Shown: piece by piece, positions 1 through 9,600 of the stretch
Position numbering within the stretch: the first letter of the stretch is position 1
Layout: each line of letters starts with the position of its first letter
Notes under the pieces: generated by a model
Seen by the model: the letters and a program-made list of their open reading frames with translations, nothing else
Told to the model about the DNA's origin: nothing
Database searches by the model: none
Program-made: the position numbers and the translations under genes
NCBI GenBank assembly: GCA_003565625.1
Contig: PXBD01000034.1
Span: forward strand, 1-57,060
Length of the DNA: 57,060 nt
Reading direction: 5' to 3'
Source of the DNA: Gammaproteobacteria bacterium
Lineage (GTDB): Bacteria > Pseudomonadota > Gammaproteobacteria > Xanthomonadales > Wenzhouxiangellaceae

Positions 1-991
1 GACCGGCCGGCTGCAGCGCAGGGTCGGTCTGATCGGCGCCCAGGGTCCGGGCCAGTTTCTCCAGGCTGGCCTGCGCGTCCTGCGACGGATCGCTCAGGGT
101 GTAGACCCGGCAGCCGTCCGGGACCAGTTCGCTGGCCTTTCCGGGGTAGGCGAAAAACGACACCGGCGCCTTGGTATCGACCAGGATCAGATGGTCCAGG
201 CCGGTCAGCTGCAACGTGGCCAGTTCGGCAAGATAGGCTAGGCGCTCGACCGGCGGCCGGCCGGCACCGCGTTCCAGACGGGTCGGAAAGACTTCGGACA
301 AAACCTTGACCCCGCTGTGCGCGGCGATGCGGGCCGCGGCGATCAGCGCCGGCTCGCGCAGGGCCCGGCCGCCCAGCAGCAGCGCGGTCTTGCCGCCTTT
401 GCTGCTGATGTCGGCGATGGCGGCGACGGTGTCGTCGTCGGCTGCTTCGGGTTCGGGCGACGGCGGGGGTGGAGCGGGTTCACTGCCCTCGCCCCAGGAC
501 ACATCCGCCGGCAGGATCAGGGTGGCGACCTGGCCGGGCAGACCGCGTGCCGCTGCGATCGCTTCGGCCGCATCGCGGCACAAGTCTTCGGTGCGCATGG
601 AAGTCCGCACAAAACCGGGCGAGACGTTGCGCGCCACGGTCTCGATATCCGACTGCAGCTGGGCGTCCAGCGGCATGTGGTAGGTGGCGTGGTCGCCGAC
701 GATGTTGACGATGGGTACCTTGCCCTTGCGCGCGTTGTGCAGGTTGGCCAGGCCATTGCCCAGGCCGCAGCCCAGGTGCAGCAGCACCGCGGCCGGCTTG
801 TCGCTCATGCGTGCATAGCCGTCGGCCGCGCCGGTGGCCACGCCCTCGAACAGGGCCAGCACGGCGCGCATGCGCGGCTCGCTGTCCAGGGCGGCAACGA
901 AGTGCATCTCGCTGGTGCCGGGGTTGGAAAAACAGACCTCGATACCGGCGTCGGCCAGGGTCTGCATCAGGGCTTGGGCGCCGTTGGGCAT
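1..991 (-). CDS. TPP-dependent acetolactate synthase-like enzyme (3' end beyond window)
   Basis: The first 330 residues of a thiamine-diphosphate enzyme of the acetolactate synthase / benzoylformate decarboxylase superfamily are present; the C-terminal TPP-binding domain lies off the left edge. Residues 1-165 form the PYR domain, with the cofactor-activating Glu at about 49 in LFEGVATGAADGYARM and a GNGLANLHNARKG segment. From about 190 the central domain begins (KTALLLGGRALREPALI). A Pro/Glu-rich linker joins the two. It lies downstream of an alpha-hydroxy-acid oxidase on the same strand, so a 2-keto acid is a plausible substrate. That is inference, and true IlvB function in valine/isoleucine synthesis is not shown; no ilvN-like small subunit is visible. 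Confidence 0.8.
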   Translation of the reverse strand, partial: MPNGAQALMQTLADAGIEVCFSNPGTSEMHFVAALDSEPRMRAVLALFEGVATGAADGYARMSDKPAAVLLHLGCGLGNGLANLHNARKGKVPIVNIVGDHATYHMPLDAQLQSDIETVARNVSPGFVRTSMRTEDLCRDAAEAIAAARGLPGQVATLILPADVSWGEGSEPAPPPPSPEPEAADDDTVAAIADISSKGGKTALLLGGRALREPALIAAARIAAHSGVKVLSEVFPTRLERGAGRPPVERLAYLAELATLQLTGLDHLILVDTKAPVSFFAYPGKASELVPDGCRVYTLSDPSQDAQASLEKLARTLGADQTDPALQPAG

Positions 992-1016
992 GTTTGGGCT
1001 CCGGGGTGGGAAGTTT

Positions 1017-1182
1017 TTTACCGCAGATGAACGCAGATTAACGCGGATAAGAGCAAATCAAAAACCGAACGAAATGATGAGCAGGCAATTCGCTTCGATT
1101 TCCGCTCGATTCCGCAGTCACACCAAAGCGCGTTTCATTCATCCGCGTTCATCTGCGTTCATCTGCGTTCATCCGCGGTTGA
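1017..1182. repeat. Inverted pair of 10-bp-period repeats around a 90-bp core
   Basis: The left arm (1020-1048) is three 10-bp units of the type ACGCAGATGA. The right arm (1141-1180) is four such units in inverse orientation, and 27 of 29 bases pair between the arms. The core between them codes for nothing I can recognise. A 20-bp identical piece of the left arm recurs at 52926-52946. The element fills the gap between the oxidase stop and the TPP-enzyme start. It could fold into a long hairpin in RNA or cruciform in DNA. Confidence 0.75.
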
Positions 1183-1187
1183 ATGCT

Positions 1188-2351
1188 TTACCCCCCAGCG
1201 CGCCCGCGCTCGAGACAGTCGGGCCCGATATCGGCCACGCGGGTCACGCCGGTCAGGGCCATGGCCAGGCGCAATTCCTCACGGAAGCCGGCCAGCAGGC
1301 GCTCGAGACCGGGTTGGCCGGCGGCGGCCAGCGCCCACACCCAGGCGCGGCCGATCAGCACGCCGCTGGCACCGAGTGCCCGCGCCCGGAAGACATCGAT
1401 GCCGCCGTGGATGCCGCCGTCGACCAGCACCTCGGTGCGCCCGCGCACGGCGCTGGCGATTGCGGGCAGCTTGCTGGCCGTCGAGGCCACCCCGTCGAGT
1501 TGGCGACCGCCGTGGTTGGACACCACGATGCCGTCGACGCCGAGACTAGCTGCGGACTCGGCATCCCCGACATCGAGGATGCCTTTCAGCAGCAGTTTGC
1601 CTTTCCAGTACTCGCGCAGCCACTCGATGTCCGACCAGGTCACGCTGGGATCGAACTGAGTATCGATCCATTGGCGGAAGGAGTCGGGGTCGCTGGCGGC
1701 GGCCACGTGCGGGTTCATCGTGCCCAGGCACATCGGCCCGCCGCGCAGCGGTACATCCCAGAGCCAGCGTGGCCGCGACAGCACCTGCGTGATTTTGAGG
1801 AGCTTCGCCTGCACGCCCGGCACGGCCATGCCGTTGCGGGTGTCGCGGTGGCGTGGGCCGGGCATGGGCAGATCGATGGTGAACATCAGCGTGCGGCAGC
1901 CGGCCGCCCAGGCCCGGTCGATCACGGCTTTGACGATTTCGCGGTCGCGGATCATGTAGAGCTGGAACCAGAACGGGCGGCTGGCGGCTGCGGCCAACTC
2001 GTCGAGGCCACACAGGCCGACGGTTGAGAGCGTGAACGGCACGCCGGCAGCTTCGGCGGCGCCCACGGCCTGGACCTCGCCGCGTCGTGCGGCCATGCCA
2101 CCCAGCCCGATCGGCGCCAGCGCCAGCGGCATGGCGCAGTCCTCGCCGGCCAGCGTTGCCTTCGTATCGATGGCTTCGACGTTGACCAGCACGCGCTGCC
2201 GGAGCCTGACCCGGTCCCAGTCCGAGGCGTTGGCGGCGAGGGTCTGCTCGCGCCCGGATCCGCCGGTGTAGTAGTCGTAGAGAAAACGCGGCAGCCTCCG
2301 GCGCGCGACTTCGCGGTAGTCGGCCGTGGTGGTGGGGATGTCTCGGATCAT
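1188..2351 (-). CDS. FMN-dependent alpha-hydroxy-acid oxidase / L-lactate dehydrogenase family
   Basis: A 387-residue member of the FMN alpha-hydroxy-acid oxidizing family (LldD, glycolate oxidase, mandelate dehydrogenase), which oxidises an L-2-hydroxy acid to the 2-keto acid. The family Tyr is in FLYDYYTGG (about 24-31), the flavin Lys near 256 (LLLKGILD), and the catalytic His at 280 followed by the substrate Arg in SNHGGRQLDG. The phosphate-binding DGGIHGGIDVFRARALGA follows. Length is typical. The ATG overlaps the TGA of the upstream FAD dehydrogenase by 4 bp, so the two are translationally coupled. A longer in-frame extension to 2633 only reads through that gene. The exact substrate (lactate, glycolate, mandelate or other) cannot be told. 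Confidence 0.88.
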   Translation of the reverse strand: MIRDIPTTTADYREVARRRLPRFLYDYYTGGSGREQTLAANASDWDRVRLRQRVLVNVEAIDTKATLAGEDCAMPLALAPIGLGGMAARRGEVQAVGAAEAAGVPFTLSTVGLCGLDELAAAASRPFWFQLYMIRDREIVKAVIDRAWAAGCRTLMFTIDLPMPGPRHRDTRNGMAVPGVQAKLLKITQVLSRPRWLWDVPLRGGPMCLGTMNPHVAAASDPDSFRQWIDTQFDPSVTWSDIEWLREYWKGKLLLKGILDVGDAESAASLGVDGIVVSNHGGRQLDGVASTASKLPAIASAVRGRTEVLVDGGIHGGIDVFRARALGASGVLIGRAWVWALAAAGQPGLERLLAGFREELRLAMALTGVTRVADIGPDCLERGRAGG

Positions 2352-3961
2352 GCTTGCTGCTCCTCGAGGATCGAGCGTGCCGCGGCGCGCGCGGTCAGGA
2401 TGCAGCCGGGCAGGAAAGTGCCTTCCAGCGAGCGCTTGCCGTTGCAGTTGCCGCCGCCGAAACCGGCCGCCTCGCCAACGCAGTACAGCCCGGGGATCGG
2501 CTCGCCGCTGCCGTCCAGCACCCGGCTGGACAGATCGGTGCGCAGTCCGCCCAGGCTCTTGCGCGTGATCAGCTGCATGCGCATGGCGATGAACGGCCCC
2601 GCGCCGGGCTTTTTCAGCGGGGCCGGCTTGCAAGTCCGCAGCTTATCCGGACCCCAGCGCCGGGCATGCTCGATCAGGCGGATCTGGGCATCATTCTGGA
2701 GACTGCCGCCCTTGCGATTGGGGGCGAAGTTGGCGTCGAAGGTATCGACCGTGGCTTCGAGCACGGTCGGGTCGATATCGTGCGAGCGGGTCAGCGCGTT
2801 CATTTTCGCGGCCAGATCAGGCAGGGTGTCGGCGACCAGGAAGTCATCGCTCTCGCGCTGCATCTGGCCGACCAGGCGATGGTTGCCGAGCAGGGTTTCT
2901 TTCACAAACGACGGGAAGTGCATGTCGCGGATGTGCGGATTGTGTTCGGCGCCTGAGATGGCGAATTCCTTTACCGCGATGCGCCAGTTCAGCAAGTGCC
3001 AGGTCCAGGGCTTGTCCTGCTCGGCCACGCGCCGGCACAGCCAGTTCGTGTCGAAGCCGGTGACCAGCGGCTCCGGTCCGATCCGCCGGCCCCGATGGTC
3101 CAGCCACAGCGCCGACTTGCACGGGATGGTCGACAGGCCGTGACCCTCGAAATGGGGAAACGGATGCGCGAAACCGGCCGCATAGTTCCACATGGCCCCC
3201 GGGTTGACGATCTGCCCGCCCAGACGATCGGCGGTAAAGGCATGCAGCTTGCCGTCGGCATAGGGGTGGGCGCCGTTGAGCATGGCCGAAGGCATGGGGC
3301 GCTCGGCAGGCCAGTGATTCCGGCACTGCTCATGGCTGCCGTTGATGCCGCCCATGGCCAGTACCACCAGCGGCGCTCTGAGGCGGACCTCCTCGCCGTT
3401 GTCTTCACTGATGGCGAGCGCACCTGACAGACGCCCGGCCTGGTGCTCCAGTGCGACCACCCGATGACGATGCAGCAGCCGCAGCCGCCCCTTCGAGTCG
3501 GCCTGCTGAAGCGCCTTGACCACCTGACGGACCAACTCGCGCGCCGTGCCCCAGAGGATGTGGTACCGCGGCACGGTGTTGCCGTCGCCGAAGCGGCCGC
3601 GCTCGACCCAGTTCACCGCCGGCATGAACTTCAGGCCCTCGGCGATCAGCCAGTCGTGGACGTCGGGCCGCGAGCGCTCGACGTAGCGCTCGGCCCAAGC
3701 CAGCGACCAGCGGTCGTCCGGATCGAGTTCGCCGAAGCGCAGCCAGTCGGTGAGTGCGCGTTCCGGGGTGTCGGCGATCTTCATGCGCGCCTGCAGCGGC
3801 GTACCGACCAGGGCCATGCCGCCAAAAGCCCACAGCGCCAGCCCGCCGAGACGTTCGGGCGTGTCGCGATCGACGATGGTTACCGAGCGTCCCGCGCGCA
3901 GCAGCTCCAGCGCAGTGACCAGGCCGGCGATACCGCCGCCGATGATTACTGCATCGCTCAT
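2348..3961 (-). CDS. FAD-binding dehydrogenase, fumarate reductase / ketosteroid dehydrogenase-like
   Basis: A 537-residue flavoprotein. The N-terminal Rossmann motif IIGGGIAGLVTALEL (6-20) binds FAD, and the C-terminal GLYCVGEAAGFGGG is the second FAD contact seen in fumarate reductase and 3-ketosteroid-delta1-dehydrogenase relatives. It probably oxidises or reduces an alkene next to a carbonyl, but the substrate is unknown. It is first in a cluster with the hydroxy-acid oxidase (ATGA overlap) and then the TPP enzyme. I start at the ATG at 3961, which puts the Rossmann fold at the N-terminus; an ATG at 3985 adds eight residues, and neither has a clear ribosome site. A perfect inverted repeat lies about 60 bp upstream in the divergent spacer. 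Confidence 0.8.
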   Translation of the reverse strand: MSDAVIIGGGIAGLVTALELLRAGRSVTIVDRDTPERLGGLALWAFGGMALVGTPLQARMKIADTPERALTDWLRFGELDPDDRWSLAWAERYVERSRPDVHDWLIAEGLKFMPAVNWVERGRFGDGNTVPRYHILWGTARELVRQVVKALQQADSKGRLRLLHRHRVVALEHQAGRLSGALAISEDNGEEVRLRAPLVVLAMGGINGSHEQCRNHWPAERPMPSAMLNGAHPYADGKLHAFTADRLGGQIVNPGAMWNYAAGFAHPFPHFEGHGLSTIPCKSALWLDHRGRRIGPEPLVTGFDTNWLCRRVAEQDKPWTWHLLNWRIAVKEFAISGAEHNPHIRDMHFPSFVKETLLGNHRLVGQMQRESDDFLVADTLPDLAAKMNALTRSHDIDPTVLEATVDTFDANFAPNRKGGSLQNDAQIRLIEHARRWGPDKLRTCKPAPLKKPGAGPFIAMRMQLITRKSLGGLRTDLSSRVLDGSGEPIPGLYCVGEAAGFGGGNCNGKRSLEGTFLPGCILTARAAARSILEEQQA

Positions 3962-4017
3962 CTTCGAAGCTGCTGTTGCGCGCATGAATCGGGAGTGTAC
4001 CCGAGGGCACCGTGCTT

Positions 4018-4038
4018 CATTCTCAGGTTTTGAGAATG
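4018..4038. promoter_or_regulatory. 8-bp perfect inverted repeat between divergent genes
   Basis: CATTCTCA (4018-4025), a 5-bp spacer and TGAGAATG (4031-4038) form a perfect dyad. It lies between the FAD dehydrogenase start and the AddB-like start. A -10-like CATAAT (4046-4051) follows on the plus strand only 6 bp before the GTG, so the dyad sits where a repressor could block that promoter. Operator function is inferred. Confidence 0.5.
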
Positions 4039-4057
4039 CCGCGGGCATAATGGGGGC

Positions 4058-6670
4058 GTGAGCGATGGCGAAACCCTGATTCTGACCCCGACGGCGCGCC
4101 TGGCGCGGGCCGAGATCCAGCGCCAGGCCGCTGCGCGTGTGGCAGCCGGAGAGGGCGCCTGGCGCGCCCCGGTGGTGCTGGCCGTCTCTACCTGGCTGCA
4201 GCGCCTGCGCGAAGACTATTTTCTTCACGCCGACGATGCTCGCATCCCGCTCAGCGCCGAACAGGCGCTGGTCCTGTGGCGCTCGGTGATCGACCGCGAG
4301 GTGTTCGTCGGCGAGCCGCGCGTGGCCGAACTGGCCGCCGGTGCCTGGCGATTGATCCACGAACACGCGCTGGAGTGGCCCGAGCACTGGCCGGCGGCCT
4401 TGCTGTCGGAAGACACGGGCGCCATGCGCGACTGGGCCGCACGCTTTCGCACCTTGTGCGACGAACGCGGCCTGGTCGACGAATGGCGTTTAGCCGCCGA
4501 ACTGCCGAGGCGGATCGCCGCCAGCGAGATCGCGCTGCCGGCCCGCATCCAGCTTCAAGGTTTCGAGCTGGCGCCCACGCCGCTGCTGCGGGGCGTGCTG
4601 AAGGCAGTCGAAGCGCGCGGTGTGACGATTGAAACCCCGGCAGCTGAACAGACTGGCTGCGAAGCCTGGACGGTGGATGTCTATGCCCGGCCCGAGGACG
4701 AACTGCGCGCCGCCGCGCAATGGGCGCGCCAGGTGCTGGAAGCCCGGCCGGAAGCGCGTCTGGCGGTGGTGGTGCCGGATCTGAACGGTCGGGTGGCCGA
4801 AGCCGAGCGCGCCTTTCGCCAGGTCTTCGATCCGCCGGGCTTTGCCCTGGATCCGCAGGCCGCCGAACCCTGGCATATTTCGCTCGGTCTGCCGCTGGCC
4901 CAGTGGCCGATCGTCGCCGATGCCCTGCTGCTGCTGGGCTTGTTGCCGCAGCGCCTGGCCCACCCCGACGCCATCCGGATCGCCCGCAGCCCGTTTGTGG
5001 ACGGATTCATGGATGAAGCCCGGCCGCGAGGGCGCCTGCTGACGCAATTATCCGAGCGCGTGCCGTACTGGCTGGATGCGCGCGAGCTGGCCTACCGCGC
5101 CGGGCAGGTCGGCGCTGAACGTCTGGGCGGAAAGCTGACGGCCTGGCAACGGCTGCGTCCGGAACAGCCCCGCAGCGCCTGGCCTTCGGCCTGGGCACGG
5201 GTGTTCTCCGAAGAGCTGGCGGCGCTGGGCTATGGGCGCGGGCGGCCGCTGGACAGCCGCGAATTCCAGGCCTGGCGGCGCTGGCAGGACGTGCTGGAAA
5301 GTTTTGGCACCCTGGATACCGTCAGCGATCGGCCCATGCCCCGCGCGCGGGCGCTGAAACTGCTGCGCGAAAGTACCGTCGCGGTGGTCTTCCGCGAACG
5401 CGACGCGGGCGCACCGGTCGAAATCCTCGGCGTCGAGGAGGCGCTGGGCGCGCGCTTCGACGCGATCTGGGTCTGCAGCCTCGATCAGGACCACTGGCCG
5501 TCGCCGCGTCAGTGCCATCCGCTGATTCCACCAAGCCTGCAGCAGGCCGTTCCGGCGGCCAGCAACGAGGGCTGCCTGGAGCGCGCGCGCGCGCAGCTGG
5601 CCGGTCTGGCGCGCTGCGCGCCGGTGGTGCTGGGCAGTTTTACGCGCGGCGATGAAGATCGCGAGCTCAGCCTGCTGGTGCCGCTGGCCGATGTTGTCCT
5701 GGAACCAGAAGCGGCGCAGCCTGTCCGTTCCGTCGAGCTGGAATGCCTGCCCGACGATGTGCGGGCGCCGCCCGCTGTCCCGGAAGCGCGCAGCGGTGGC
5801 ACCGGCCTGCTGCAGCGCCAGTCGGACTGCCCGTTCAAGGCCTTTGCCGTCGACCGGCTGCGGGCGCGCGAGCGCGGCGCCCCGCGCCCCGGCCTGAGCC
5901 CGTCTCAGCGCGGCCAGCTGGTGCACGGCGCGCTGCGCGCGTTGTGGACCGAAGTGGCCAGCCTGGCCGACTTGCAGGCGCTCAGCTTTGAGGCGCGCGA
6001 GCAGGCGATCGCGGCAGCCGTAGACCAGGCGCTGAGCGAGTTGACCCAGTTCGACCGTCTTGCCCTGTCGCCGGTCGGCCGGGTGCTGGAGGCAAGCTGC
6101 CTGGCCCAGACCCTGGAGGCCTGGCTGGCGCTCGAAGCCGATCGCGAGCCCTTCCGCGTGGTCGGCCGCGAGCAGGCCATCGAACTGCGCATCGGGCCAC
6201 TGACCCTGAAGGGTACGATCGACCGCATCGATGAACTCGAAGGCGGCGGCAGCGTCTTGATCGATTACAAGACCGGCAGCAGCTCGCGCGCTACACACTG
6301 GCTGCCCGCGCCGCGCCTGGCAGACGTGCAGTTGCCGGCCTACGCGGTCAGCCTGGATCCGCCCCCGACGGCGGTGAGTTTCGCCAAGGTTCGTGCGGAT
6401 GCCCAAGGCTTTTCCGGGCTGGCCGAGGTCGAGACCGGCATGCCGGGCGTGCCGGCGCTTGCGGCCGCGGGCAAGCAGTGGGCGGAGGCCGAGCGCTGGC
6501 GCGACCTGCTCGATGCCTGGCGGGTCAGCCTGGAAGGCCTGGCCGAAAGCTTTCTGGCTGGAGAAGCCGCCGTGCATCCGCGCGATGCGCAGGTATGCCG
6601 GCGCTGCCATCTGACCGCGCTGTGCCGCATCCACGAGCGCGCGCTGGTCGAGGAGGCCGAGGATGAGTGA
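4058..6670 (+). CDS. AddB-like nuclease, probable DNA repair protein
   Basis: An 870-residue protein resembling the AddB-type partner of a RecB-like helicase. The N-terminus (LILTPTARLARAEIQ) is helicase-like but lacks a Walker A motif. The C-terminus holds a PD-(D/E)XK nuclease: IDYKTG near 735-740, then QLPAYA as motif QxxxY. Four cysteines, at 591 (DCPFKAF) and at 847, 850 and 856 (C-x2-C-x5-C), match the 4Fe-4S staple of AddB nucleases. The GTG start is supported by the domain boundary. The stop overlaps the next gene by 4 bp (GTGA). Together the pair should resect double-strand ends for recombination; Chi recognition is not shown. Confidence 0.85.
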   Translation: MSDGETLILTPTARLARAEIQRQAAARVAAGEGAWRAPVVLAVSTWLQRLREDYFLHADDARIPLSAEQALVLWRSVIDREVFVGEPRVAELAAGAWRLIHEHALEWPEHWPAALLSEDTGAMRDWAARFRTLCDERGLVDEWRLAAELPRRIAASEIALPARIQLQGFELAPTPLLRGVLKAVEARGVTIETPAAEQTGCEAWTVDVYARPEDELRAAAQWARQVLEARPEARLAVVVPDLNGRVAEAERAFRQVFDPPGFALDPQAAEPWHISLGLPLAQWPIVADALLLLGLLPQRLAHPDAIRIARSPFVDGFMDEARPRGRLLTQLSERVPYWLDARELAYRAGQVGAERLGGKLTAWQRLRPEQPRSAWPSAWARVFSEELAALGYGRGRPLDSREFQAWRRWQDVLESFGTLDTVSDRPMPRARALKLLRESTVAVVFRERDAGAPVEILGVEEALGARFDAIWVCSLDQDHWPSPRQCHPLIPPSLQQAVPAASNEGCLERARAQLAGLARCAPVVLGSFTRGDEDRELSLLVPLADVVLEPEAAQPVRSVELECLPDDVRAPPAVPEARSGGTGLLQRQSDCPFKAFAVDRLRARERGAPRPGLSPSQRGQLVHGALRALWTEVASLADLQALSFEAREQAIAAAVDQALSELTQFDRLALSPVGRVLEASCLAQTLEAWLALEADREPFRVVGREQAIELRIGPLTLKGTIDRIDELEGGGSVLIDYKTGSSSRATHWLPAPRLADVQLPAYAVSLDPPPTAVSFAKVRADAQGFSGLAEVETGMPGVPALAAAGKQWAEAERWRDLLDAWRVSLEGLAESFLAGEAAVHPRDAQVCRRCHLTALCRIHERALVEEAEDE

Positions 6671-9600
6671 CCATTGTGAGTGACAATCGAGCCCGCCGCC
6701 GCGCGGTCGAACCGCAGCGCTCGGTGATTGTCCAGGCCCCGGCCGGCTCGGGCAAGACCAGCCTGCTGGTCGAGCGCTACCTGGGCCTGCTGGCCGTGGT
6801 CGAGGCGCCGGAGGAAATCCTGGCCATCACCTTCACCCGCAAGGCCGCCGCCGAGATGCGTGAGCGCGTGCTGCAGTTTCTCGATCCGGATTTCCAGAGC
6901 GAGGCAGCGCACGAGCAGGTCGCGCTGGGGCGCGCCCGGGCGGTGGAATCCCGCGTCCGGGACTGGGGCCTGCGCGAGAACCCGCAGCGCATGCTGATCC
7001 GCACCATCGACAGTTTCAATCATTTCCTGGCCCGCTCCATGCCGGTGGCCAGCCAGCTCGGTCCGGTGCCATTGCCGGCCGACCACACCCAGACGCTGTA
7101 TCGCGAAGCGGCCCGACGGGTGCTGGGGCAGCTGGATGAAGGTGACGATCTGGCCGCGGACTTGAGCGCGCTGCTGCTGTGGCGCGATCATCGGGTCCAG
7201 GACCTGGAGGATTTGCTGGTCGGGCTGCTGGCCAAGCGCGAACAGTGGCTGCCGATCCTGCTGCAGCCGGCCAGCACCGACCGCGAGGCGCTGGAGCAGG
7301 GGTTGCATGCGCTGGTGGTCGACCGCCTGGTCCGGATCCTCGGGCAGCTTGAAGAGGGTCTGGCGGCAGCCGGCGTGCCGCCGGACGCGCTGCTGGGCCT
7401 GATGCGCTACGCGGCCGAACAACTGGCGATGAAAGGCGCCGACTCGGCGCTGAGCGCTGCCAAAGACCTGAGCGCCTTGCCCGAGCCCCGGCCCGACGCA
7501 CTGCCGCACTGGCAGGCCCTGGCCGAGCTGTTGCTGACCCAGGCCGGCACCTGGCGCAAGAGCGTGACCGTGGCGTCGGGTTTTCCGCCGAAAACGGCCG
7601 AGAAAACCCGCATGCTGGCCGTGCTGGATGCGCTTTCCGCCAACACCGCCTTGGCCGAGGCGCTGCACCAGGCCCGGGGCCTGCCGACCCCGGTCTACCA
7701 GGACGAGGAATGGCGCGTGCTCGGCGCGCTGGTGCGGGTGCTCAAGACCGCCGCCTCGGAGCTGCGCCTGGTTTTCGCCGAGCAGGGCCGCACCGACTTT
7801 GCCGGTTTGAGCGCGGCTGCCCAGCAGGCCCTGGGCGATGCCGATTCCGGCTACACCGACCTGGCCCTGTACCTGGACCGGCGCATCCGCCATATCCTGG
7901 TCGATGAGTACCAGGACACCAACTGGTCGCAGTTTCGCCTGCTGGAAAAGCTGGTCGGCAGCTGGCAGGCCGACGAGGCCCGGAGCCTGTTCTTGGTCGG
8001 TGATCCCATGCAGTCGATCTATCGTTTCCGCGAGGCCGAGGTCGGCCTGTTCATGCGCACGCGCGAATTTGGCATCGGCGAGCAAAAGCTCGAATCGCTT
8101 CAGCTGACCCGCAACTTCCGCTCGCGGCGCGAGATCGTCGGGTGGGTGAACGAGCGTCTGGGCCCGATCTTTCCGAAAACCGAAGACATCGCTGCCGGCG
8201 CCGTGGCCTATGCGGAATCCGAACCGGCCCTCGATGACGGCGGCGAGATTCAGCTGATTGGCGCGCCGGATGCCCTCGCCGAGGCCGAAGTCCTCGCCGA
8301 GGCCATCGCCAACAGCCTGGCCCGGCATGCCGATGAGCCCGACTTCAAAGCCGCCCTGATCGTGCGCGCCCGTTCGCACCTGAAAGACATCCTGCCGGCC
8401 TTGCAGCGCCGCGGCATTCCCTACCGCGCGGTAAAGCTCGACCCGCTCACCCGGCGGCCGCTGGTTCAGGATCTGCTAGCCCTGACCCGGGCCGTGCTCG
8501 ACCCGGACGATACCGCCGCGGTCCTCGCCGTGCTGCGCTCGCCGGCCTGTGGTCTGAGCCTGGCAGACTTGCACGCGCTTGCCGGCGACGGCCACCGCCT
8601 CGATGATGAAGACGCGCTGGATCGGCTGGCCGGCGACGCGCGCAGCCGTGCCGCGCGGGTCTTCGAGGTGTTACGGCGGGCGGCTGCGCTGTGGCGCCGG
8701 CGTTCGGTCCGCGACTTGGTCGAAGGCGCCTGGCATGCGCTGGGTGGGCCGTCCATCTGCCAGCGACCGGAAGTCGCTCTGCGCGATGCGCGTCTGTATT
8801 TCGAGACCCTGGAGCAGGCCGACGAAGAGGGCCTGCTGCCGGACTGGAACGCCTTTGCCGAACTGCTGGACACGGCCAGCACCGAGGGTGACCCGCCCAG
8901 CGATGAGGTCAAGCTCGAAGTGCTGACCATGCACGGCGCCAAGGGCCTGGAATGGGACCTGGTCGTGCTGCCCCAGCTGCACCGCGCCACCGGCGGCCAG
9001 AACCGCGATTTGCTGCACTGGCTGCCGCTGACGCCTTCCAGAGGCGGTGAGCAGGTGCTGCTGGCGCCGCTGCGTTCGGCGCGCGAGTCGACCAACCCGC
9101 CGCTGATCAAGTTCATCCAGGCCGAGCAGCAGCAGCGCGAAGCTTACGAGCGCCAGCGCCTGCTCTACGTGGCCGCGACCCGGGCCCGGCGCGAGCTGGT
9201 CTTGTCGGCCTGCCTGAACCCGGAAAAGCCGGACCAGGTGGCCAAGGCCAGCTTGCTGGCCGACCTTTGGCCCAGCCTGGGTCCGGAGCTTCGGGCCGAT
9301 CTGGAGCGTCGGCTGGAGCAGGCCGGGGACGAGGCGGCAACGCATGCCGACGCGGTTCCGGATCAATCCGTGCAGCGCGTGCCCGCCGACTGGACGCCGC
9401 TGCTGAAGCGTACTTACGCCTGGCGTCCGGCCCTGCCGCCGCGCGAACGCCCGGTGGAGATCGAGTTCAACTGGGCCGGCACGGAAGCTCGCCGCATCGG
9501 CACCGTCCTGCACCGCCTGCTCGAGCGCGTCGGCCGCACCGGCATCGAGTCGCTGGACGATGCTGCCCGCCATCGCCTGAGCACTCGTATCCCGGTGTTA

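Noticed and set aside
1141-1180. CRISPR array
   Set aside because: The units are 10 bp and contiguous, with no spacers and no cas genes.
1188-2633. Oxidase start moved up to 2633
   Set aside because: The added 94 residues lie within the FAD dehydrogenase gene in another frame; the ATG at 2351 with its 4-bp overlap is a better start.
6340-8379. Minus-strand open frame of 679 codons
   Set aside because: Shadow of the AddAB-like genes; Gln/Gly/His-rich with no recognisable domain.
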